Below are positions 1-10,200 of a DNA stretch of 64,000 nucleotides, one piece after another. Source of the stretch: Siphonodentalium dalli (taxonomy: Eukaryota > Mollusca > Scaphopoda > Gadilida > Siphonodentaliidae); the NCBI GenBank assembly GCA_032622095.1, contig CP136066.1, positions 64,016,609 through 64,080,608 on the forward strand, given 5' to 3'. The position numbers and the translations under genes were made by a program. The first letter of the stretch is position 1. Each line of letters begins with the position of its first letter. The notes beneath the pieces were generated by a model, which searched no databases, was not told the DNA's origin, and was given only the letters and a program-made list of their open reading frames with translations.

Positions 1-575
1 ACAATAGTGACGTAGGTTCCTGACCCTGAACGTCTGAAGCAAAGGTTTAGAGATTACAATAGTGACATAGGTTCCTGACCCTGAACGTCTGAAGCGAAGG
101 TCGAGAGATTACATTAGTGATGTAGGTTTCTGACCCTGGACGTCTTAAGGGACAGTTTAGAGATTACATTAGTGATGTAGGTTCCTGACCCTGAATGTCT
201 TAAATGATGGTTTAGAGATTACATTAGTGACATAGGTTCCTGGCCCTGAACGTCTGAAGCGAAGGTTTAGAGATTACTTTAATGATATAGGTTCCTGATC
301 CTGAACGTCTGAAGCAAAGGTTGAGAGATTACATTAGTGGCGTAGGTTCCTGACCCTGAACGTCTTAAGGGACAGTTTAGAGATTACATTAGTGAAGTAA
401 GTTCCTGACCCTGAACGTCTGAAGCAACGGTTTAGAGATTATATTAGTGACATAGGTTCCTGACCCTAAACATATGAAGCGAAGGTTTAGAGATTACATT
501 AGTGACATAGGTTCCTGGTCCTGAATGTCTGAAGCGACATTTTAGAGATTACATTAGTGACATAGGTTCTTTGCC
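1..575. repeat. 55-bp tandem array (about 10 copies)
   Basis: Units start at 1, 56, 111, 166 and so on to about 551, each 55 bp, with shared words such as GGTTCCTGACCCTGAA and TTTAGAGATTAC. Copies differ by point changes only, with no spacers. The array reaches the left edge of the window, so its true length is unknown. A degraded continuation (GGCCGTGTTATAAATTTGCA appears twice) runs to about 690. It lies just downstream of the CCDC97 stop codon, so it may be in the 3' UTR or 3' flank. Confidence 0.95.
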
Positions 576-791
576 TTGCCTCGCCTAGCTATGGCCGTGT
601 TATAAATTTGCAGGCCTGCATTAGCGATGTAGGTTCCTTGCCCTGATTAGCTAAGGCCGTGTTATAAATTTGCATTTGGAAAGCAACAGTGCGAACCCTG
701 AGTATAGTAGTATTTGCCTTCCGATTGTCTGCAAGCACCAGCACAACGACCTTCAGACAGTGATTCTGATAACATAGACTACAGCGGCAAT

Positions 792-1206
792 TCAAGTTAT
801 TTCACTGTTTTTTCCATCCACCTCTTCTCCTTGTTCAGCCTTTGAATGGTCTGAAGGTGGAATAAATCTTTCAGGATCACAAGTGTCATAGTCGAAATAG
901 TCAATCTCCTCTATTTGAGAATTGACCCTGCTATCTAGCAAGATGTCACTGTCAGCACACCCAGTGTTGTCTGATTTCGAATTAACACCCGTGTCTGGTT
1001 GGTTTTCAGAACACGAACTGTCCTCTTTTCGCCAATTAACAGGGCAATTCAAAACAGGTTCATTGTCAGCACATTCACTTTCCTCCGCTTTAGAATTAAC
1101 TCCCCTGTCTGGTGCAGATTCATCTGAATCGCCATCAAAATATTTTTCCTGTTCCTCCTGATTCAACATCTCAATGTTATCATACTTTGTGTTTTCATCA
1201 ACAGTC
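792..1206 (-). CDS. CCDC97: CCDC97 exon 4 (terminal)
   Basis: The acceptor TTTCTCTTTCAG precedes G-ACT-GTT-GAT, giving TVDENTKYDNIEMLNQEEQ and EKYFDGDSDES, the conserved DN-[IL]-x(5)-EEx-[RK]YFD block. The following about 100 residues are acidic and hold four copies of a G/RVNS[KQ]-type motif roughly 28-32 residues apart. They end ...GKNSEIT with TGA at 792-794. No AATAAA is obvious before the 55-bp array. Confidence 0.92.
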
Positions 1207-4200
1207 CTGAAAGAGAAAGGATAAACTAGTGCATGAGCTGTAGAAATACAGTAATGCCCTAAATAACCGACTCCTTAACCACAGCAGAATTATGGGTAAC
1301 TTTTCAGGATTTAGTCAGAAATATGGCTTCTTGCCATTCATCGGAAAGCTCTCACTGAGAGCTATCCAATGAATGGCAACAAGCCATATTTCTCAGTGAC
1401 TCAGTATCTCGCTTATACACAAAGCACATTAAAAATTAGTAATAGTTATATATTTATAACATGAATTTACATGGAAAATAGATATCGATTGCGCCCCAAT
1501 TTTAAAGATCATACAAACCTCAATCATTTAATAGATGTTCGTAAATTGCACATAATCCCTTTCACTATTAATTTTTCAAGATTTAGTCTGAAATATGGCT
1601 TATTGCCTTTCATAGCAAAGCTTTCAGTGAGAGCTTTCCGACGAATGGCAACAAGCCATATTTCAGACTAAATCCTGAAAAATTACCCATAATTCTGTTG
1701 TGGTTAAGGAGTCATTTAATTAGGGCATGACTGTACCATATCATAATTGGTTACTTGACTAGGGATGGGCGGCCTTCGTTGTAGGTTATAATTTAGAAAT
1801 AACATTTATCAAATTATGATAATTTCCTCAAGAGTATACTAATAGTATAGCATAATGATGATATGGATGTGATATTATTCACAAAACACGCTTTATGTCA
1901 GAGAAAATGCAGGTCGAGTGTTGTTTAGTTTCTCGCAAAAAGCATGGTGAATTGTTTATAAGCAGAGTCACGATATTGCATCATTTCCTTTTTTAGATTC
2001 GCTCACATTTTACATCAGTTGTAGAGCCCCTAATTTGGTGCATCTTCAATTTACAACTCACAATACTATCATAGTAAATTCCTTATTTGGTGTGTGACGT
2101 AACTACCATAGGTTAGGAGAAAATACGTCCAACTGGATTAAAAAATATTCATCTCTTTGCAAAATAATTATATTATGTTATATTATGTACACGTTTTCTG
2201 TCTGATCATTTCCCAATCATGAAGTAACGTGAATTAGCTGGATTTTGAACTGACAGCATGTAGCATGGGTCGATTAAAATAAAATTTGGTGTGATTTGAA
2301 TGGGATTGTTGATGTCGTCAATAATTTAATCTTCGCGTTCCACAGTGCAACAAAACATTTTCATTGGATGATCCGGTAGTTCTGAGTGATTTTCTATATA
2401 CAAGTGGTTCTTTAACTTTTTTGATGTTTGTTTACAAAACAAAGTGTACAAATATGACAATATAATACAATGTATGCGATATTTATGAATGGTATAAGAA
2501 CAAATTCTGTCTATTATATAATATTCTTTCTGTTTATGGCAGTTTCAGTAGATGGGACTATTTTAAAAGCAATACCCTCAACGAAGGCAGCCCGTATCTT
2601 TAACCAGATTCTGATGCTCAGTTTATTGAGTGTGTAATGCTAAATGATTTCCAAGTTTATCCATAGTATATGGGTATCCTTTCCTCCAAGCTGAGCTATC
2701 ACCACACCGAAACACAACCAAAGCCGATGATCCACAGCCCAGTTACAAGGTGAAATGTTGATATGGACACAAAATTCACAAACTTTAAAGTCAAATAAGG
2801 GCCATAATTCTTGTTAGGATAAATAGATGAACCCCATAGTAAGTGGGTATCCCTCAAGCTTTTATTGGGCCTTATGATCATGGCCAGTTTATCATCATCA
2901 TCATTATATATGTTATGGAACAAGCCTCTTGACTTTCCGTTCCAGTAGTAATGAAAATATGGCAATATAATTTGTCACATAACAGAGTAATCCAGTGACT
3001 TGGATACAGTTATGTAATATTAACAGCATTGAATCATAATGCTTATTGTAGAAAAACAAATCTATAAAGTTTTTAATTCTTTCAAAGTTGGCGTATCGAC
3101 GATAAAGTCTGACAGAGCATTGCAGTTTTCCTCTGAATAAAGAAGTATTTTCCATAATACATACTTGTAATCAAATTCGAAATCCCCTCCGGAAATGAAT
3201 CTCTCTTGCATCGTTTTGAAGAACTCATCTCTCAGCGTTTCCTTCTCCTCTTCTGAGATATATTCCTTTTTAACATCTATGTGGGATTGTAAGAAAACAC
3301 ATGAAAGTTATGTACCATATGTCATAAAACAATACTAAAAATAAACATATGGTCAATTAAAGATATATTAAATATTACAACAACACCATACCAGGGTTCA
3401 TGCTGTCATATGCCAAATTGGCCAATGGTCAATTTTTTTTCGAAAATGAAAAATGAAAATAAAACAATTTATTTGGCCAAAGTTTTTTTTAGCCAAAAAT
3501 CGGAAATCTAATTCAAAAATCCAAATTGATTTTGTAAAGGGACCGACATGATAATCAAATTTATAGTACATGTATGATCATATGCTAATATAATTTACAG
3601 TGCTTTCACATTGACTGGGTCAGTTAAATGATTAGGTGATATAGCTGTATTGGTAACAAAAGGCACTCAGGGCAGTGCGCTATCAAACAATGGGCCACCA
3701 AACATGATACAGTAATGAGGATTAACATTAATGAATCCATTGTCTGTCATAAGGCTGCATGTTAGATGGTGGGTAGTGGTATAATATCAAGTAGCAATGC
3801 TGCGATTAAAGAAGTCTAGAGGCAATATCTATCTATCTGTAGGTTTCTCCTAACCTTCATCATGTTGAAGTTTTAAAGGAGGCGCATGATTGTGTAACTA
3901 TACAATTTTTTTTGCAATATTTTTGGTGAATATTTTGGATTTTATTTAAAAACATGATAAAAACTCAGATTTGGTACAGGTTGGTTAAGGGAGTTTGAAG
4001 TGGTCGCTATAGAGAGCAGATTTGTATTTGTCCAGGTCTGTGAGGGTAACAATAGCAGGGTCAAGAGAGTTCCATGCAAGAATAGTATGACAGTAGAATG
4101 AGGTGCGGATGTATTTGGGTCCAGTGAAGAACAGTACAAATTTATGACCTCTGGATGTTGTGAGGGGGGCAGTGTCTCGTATATTAACAATGTTGTTTTT

Positions 4201-7200
4201 GATTTTGTAGAAGAGGACAAGTGAGGAGTATAATCGTCGCTGTTCTAGAGAAGGCCATTGCAGGTGTTTTAGCATGTCAGAGGCACTGCTTGGGTAGTTG
4301 TAAATGTTCATTGTGTACCGAGCTGCTCTGTGTTGAACCATTTCTATTTGGTCTCTTAGGTATGCTTGCCATGGGTGCCATATGGTTGAGCAATATTCCA
4401 GTTTAGGGCGGACATATGTTTTATAGGCTAGTTCTTTTGTTTTGTGGTTATTTGTCCTGATGTTTCGTCTGATGAATCTTAATGAGGCATTGGATTTGAA
4501 GGGATGGACCTTGAGGTGTGGGATTAAAGATGCATAATCAGATTTAGTACCCCTCAATTACTATTTATTTGGATTCGGGGGTAAAAAAATATTTGATTCA
4601 GGTCGAGGAACCCATCTATCAAAGCTCAGAGTTATTAGATACCAATTTTTGAAATCTATTATTTTTCAACATCGATACTTATTAGTGGTCCAGTAAAACA
4701 TCGACGAGCCTTTGGTCTCAGACCAAATTGCGGATGAAGATGGATAACTCTAAAATCATGAGACTTTGTGTTGATAATAAGGCCAAATTTCGTCTAACAA
4801 CATGTTGATAAATAACATGTTTCAGGCAATTTTGTACTAAAATTGACAGAGGGTAACATTATTTTTGGGCAATTAATCGATTCTCATAACTGAAGCCGCA
4901 TTTATAAAAATGTTGTTGTTGTTGGAATCTGATTATATAGTGACCATCGAATTGGATTGAGTACATTGTACCTTTAAATTTGAAGTCGATTTGACATGGT
5001 GTCGACAGATTTATTTCACTTGATTAAGCTGATTTACGTTATTATAATTATATAGAATGTTAGATGTATAATAATAAAAAATTATTCGTTAATTTTTGAG
5101 CCCAGTAAATGAGGTTTTAATTAAGTTTTTTTAATTTGTCCAAAAAAAAAATAATCAGATTTGGCCAAAAAATTACCAACAGATTTTTCGGACCCACGTG
5201 AACACTGCACCATACATATTCTAAATCAACCACAGGTTCCGAGAACAACAATTGACCCCACACCAATAATCTATAGGATTAAATATTACTGGGAGTGTGG
5301 TCAATTTTTGTTCTGGGACCCTGTGAATTCAACACCACTATATATTGGGATATAATATAACAGAACAACACAGTTGGCATGATCTAAGATTTCTTCAACA
5401 AAAATCTTGGATCATGCCATGAATCTCTACTCAGCTGGCTATGCCCATAGCGATCATGTGCCACCAATTCAAAACCTGAGAACTTTTTGAAATTCTGACT
5501 GAGAACTTTATAACATTGAAAAAATAATGCAGGCATTATATTTCTGTTCCTTGATAAAGTATTTCACAGAAGGTGAAGTTCCCAGGTCGAGATTTCATGA
5601 TTTATTATAAACATAAATTGATTACCAGGGGGAAATGGTATGACTGAAAGAGAAATCAGCTCACAAAAGTTGCAAAAATCATGCAATCTCGAACAGGGAC
5701 CTTCACCTACTGTGATAGACATTATTGGAGACAAGATTAACAAAGAAATATAGTAACTGCATTATCAATGTTATAATGTTTTCCATCAGGACATCAAAAG
5801 GTTCCCGGTTTTGGGACTGGTGGAATATGATATCTACGACGATGGGTATAGCAAGGAGTAGAGATTGATGGTATGATCTTGGACCATTCTTGGTTGACAT
5901 AATTAAAGGTGTCACTGCGTGGTTGGGGATATGGAGACATGCTTCTGTGCATCTTCAGAAGGGAATATGTGTATTTCTTACACACATTGCAACATCGAAG
6001 ATTTTATCATGATTTATTGCCTCACATATGAATGATGTTGAGATTGGTTGCCTGCATGTAGATACAGTAATGCTCTAATTAATCAACCTCTTAACCAAAG
6101 CAGAATTATGGGTAACTTTTCAGGATTTAGTCGGAAATATGGCTTGTTGCCATTCATTGGAAAGCTCTCCCCGAGAGCTTTCCGATGAATGGCAACAAGC
6201 CATATTTCCGACTAAATCCTGAAAAGTTACCCATAATTCTGCTTTGGTTAAGAGGTTGATTAATTAGAACATTACTGTATAATTTGCAATTCAGTCCGAC
6301 CTTCGGTAGAATGTAGAGATGCTAGGCATAAAGAAATCTTAGATCTCATTAGTTACTGATTCTCACTAGATGCTGGAATCGAGTTTTCAACATTGACATT
6401 TTACGACATTGAATCAAAGAAAAGACAATAATTTGCTGCCCTCATGGTGCAGCAAACCTTGAAATAGTGTGTCAGTTATTTGTAGAATGAGGTCCCCAGT
6501 TGAAGTTGGTGATGTTCACCTATTAGTTACCTCAATTATGCATTTTATCTTCTGTAAATTAGAGTATTTAGAAACTGAAGATAAGGGAAAAAGTAAGTAA
6601 ATAACACTGTTAATTTGAGACTACAGATACTTCCCATCAGATGAGGTCCAAGCAGAATGAGGTCACCAGAGGGTGACTTTAGTGATGCTAGCCTGCTGTG
6701 CGGGGAAACATCACTAAATTCACGCTCTGGGGGACCTCATTCTGCAAATGACAGACACACTATTTGTAGGCTTGTGGTACAGACCTTCTTTCATCTCTGT
6801 ATCATCATCATCGCTATCGTCGTCGTCTTCTTCTACAACCTGGCCCTCCTAGAAATAATAATGACACACATGCACACACACACGGACGACGGATGCCAAG
6901 TCATGGCAATTGCTCAAACTTTACAAGTGAACTTGAGCTAAAAATGATACAAATTGTTAAAGAATGTAAGAAAAATTGATAAAAAAATAATAAACAATTG
7001 TTAGACAATGTATTCTCTTATATATGCAAGGCGACATATGGTCGACTCACATATATAAGATAATGCATTGGCACAGGGTCTTTAATGTTGCGCCAGTGCA
7101 GCTCTAGACATCAAATCGATTATTGCTCTAACACGCTTTTAAACATCACAATATTACCCCAGTAATTTGTACAAGCCAACCAATGAACCGGCTGCAGCCA

Positions 7201-10200
7201 TTGCTGGTGCTGCTCTAGTTTGATAGAACATCCTCTGATACTCAATAGTATGACAAGCTGACTGGTACTCATTAGCGTATGAGTGGTGCGAAGATGACAC
7301 AGTACGAGCGACCTTGCTCAAGGGTGGGATTTTGAAACAGATAACAATCCATTATTGAATGGAAATGATAAGAAAACAAGGTGAATCAGGTGCATGAATT
7401 GAAATCCAAAATAGTTCAATCTGCTGATAATCTAATTCTGTACTGCCTTAACCCTTTCAGTGCCAAGTCCAATTTTTGTATCAACCCATATTTCCTTGAT
7501 AATTTTTCAAATTTATTGATTATAATAATGTGATACATTGATGGAAAGAGCTCTAAAAGGGTTAAGTAAATGACTCATCAAAATGGGGTGGTTCTCCAGT
7601 TAGACCACATTTCAGTTAGACTATAAATGCGGCTATAAACCGGTAAGACATCCAGAGAATTGTATGGTTAAAATTCATGTAATCATAAACTACATGTAGT
7701 ATGGAACGGTAACTAAAATTCTCAGCAAGTATACAAATTGATTGGAACTGAATAACTGCCATATAAAGTATATGATCTGAATAAGTCAAAGGTTCGAGTA
7801 AGTATTTAAATGGGAGCAACACTGTATGCTTCTAGAATGTTAACAGAATGTTAATTTTGTGCTGGAAACTAGTGAGCAGCCATTTCAAGAACTGATAAAC
7901 CTTTGGGCTGAGATGAATTTTAGGCCATACAGCCATAGCCAAATCCCCAGCGGACCAGGTATCTCTAACATTGTGGCCTATTTCCAGTTGATTGCTTCCT
8001 GCTTGAGTGGACAAGTCTGCATACCAACATTTGTATGCATTGGGTGGAAATAATTGTGGTTGATTTGTTCTGCATTGTAACAGTTCTTGCAAATGGCTGC
8101 TCACAATTTTCCAGCACACAACTTAGGGTCCGGCGAAGCTTCGAGATTCGATTCGATTCGAAATCGTCTTACTGATTCGATTCGAAATCGATCGTGTGAT
8201 TCGAATGTAGTTCGAATCACCATATTAACCTCATTATGTGCGAACTTGTTGAACAGCGTGTCCTACAAAAGCTCTAAAACAAACGCACGCAGATGTCGTT
8301 GCGAACGCCGTCGGTGCACGAGATGCGGTCCTGTTTCGTTCAGTAAATTATTGCTCTTGGGTCGTCGTGGCGGCGAAATATCCATATCATCGATCCATCT
8401 CTTGTGCCCTTCCCTACTTTTTATTTATCCAAAGTTATAATGGCGGAAATTAAAAGTTATTTTGAATGCAGCGTTGACAAATTCAGGTGCAAATCGTGCA
8501 CGACTGTTCTATCAGTTCAGAAAACGGGCACTACCTTAGCCGCAATCATCCTGCAATCCACCATAAGGGCAAAAGAAAAGAAAGACTCAAAACGAAAATT
8601 AACCGGCAACACGTCTAGTAGTAGCGGCGATGCGGGCGAGCCCCTAAAAAGAAACAGTTGTCACTAGCCACCTTTACGATGAAGAAAGAATTGGGCCCTG
8701 ATGAAAAAAAAAGTACGACAGAGTACGATTTATCTCGTCATATTTTCATGTGCCGTTCTCAACATTTTTTATTGTGACGCAGGTCCACACGGCAAGCTGC
8801 CAAACACGCACAGGTGATGGTATGGGGAGACACTCGCGCTGCAGCGGGATCGCCGACATAAATCTAGTTCTTGTCGATTTACAACGGGGAGTAAGATTCG
8901 ATTCGAGATTCGATTCGATGTGAAATCCGCGTGTCTGATTCGATTCGAGATTCGATTCGAACAAAATCGCCGATTCGCCGGACCCTAACACAACTAACAT
9001 TCTGTACCCAAATCAATATTTCAAGAGCCTGTGTACCCTTGTCAATGGAAACATGCAAATTTGACCAACTCAGCAAATTTGACCAATTCAGCGACAGTAT
9101 CTTCAGAGTGACAATGCGACAATCTTAAAGGCTCAAATATTAATTGCATACCTTTTTTTAGTTCCTGCATTCAGAGCAAATTGACAATTGACTGTTAACC
9201 CTTTACCCAACAAAACGGCCCTGTGCCAATGCATTCTCTTATATATGTGAGTCGGCCATAGGTCGCCTCGCATATATAAGAGAATGCATTGGCTTAACAC
9301 ATATTAAAAATGATAAAATTGTCAAAGAATGTAGAAAATATTATAAATTTTTTTTTTAAATGTAAGACCTATGGTCAACTCGCATATATAAGAGAATGCA
9401 TTGGCACAGGGCATAACTGTAACTATCACAATGTGGTCAATGAGCCGGTTCCAATGATATCCATATTTGTATGGTTCTATTGAGACAGACCCAAGATAAT
9501 TTAGGCTGTTGCAGCTTCATTTGGGCTATTTTTCTGGGCGTTTTGTTGGTAAAGGGTTAATAAGCAAAAATTGGGTATGCTATCCCATCACCAACTTCAC
9601 CCTCTGGGAACCTCATTCTGCTGAGGCCTCAACTGCTATGGGTGACCTAGGATCAGATTGAAGTTCCCCAGTTGAAGTTGGTGATATTCACCCATTAGTC
9701 ACCTTGATTATGCATTTTATCTTCTGCAAATTAGGGGATATAGAAAGTGAACAAAAGGGAAAAATTAAATACGTAAAACAATGTTAATTCGAGAATATAG
9801 ATACTTCCCAGAAGATGAGGCCTAAGCAAATGACAATCCTCTTAATGCAGATTGTTTGGCTAAGGCAATCCAATACGGCAACCCTTTTCCATGGACCAGT
9901 TTGCTTCAGCAAATGGCTTCAGCGTTGCTGATTGTTGTAGTCAATTATGAGGGCTGGAATGAGGTCCCCAGAGTTTGAATTTAGTGATGCTAGCCCACTG
10001 TGTGGGGTAGCGTCACTAAATTCACCATCTGGGGACCTCATTCTGCAAATGACAGACACACTATTTAAACATACCTCAATTTCTTTATAAGCATAGTACA
10101 AGGCGTTCTCCATTTTCTGTTCAAACTGGTCCAATAACAGCTTTGCCATGCTTCCCATTGCTTGCTTCGCACGCTCTTGGATTTCTTCTGATGACAGATA

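Larger units (their letters stand above)
7845..9004. mobile_element. Inverted-repeat element interrupted by a hAT
   Basis: A 50-bp inverted repeat starts CAGAATGTTAATTTTGTGCT at 7848; its partner is 8073-8123 plus 8996-9003 (ending TAACATTCTG). The right arm is split by the hAT element 8124-8987. Without the hAT and its duplicate the element is about 290 bp. No coding capacity is seen in the centre. Confidence 0.7.

Noticed and set aside
3985-4557. Treating the LINE tail as a host gene
   Set aside because: It contains only the end of a reverse transcriptase and no start region; typical 5'-truncated LINE.
9919-10074. Extension of the CCDC97 first exon to 9919
   Set aside because: It reads through a perfect GTATGT donor into MITE sequence; downstream exons in phase show the exon ends at 10075.
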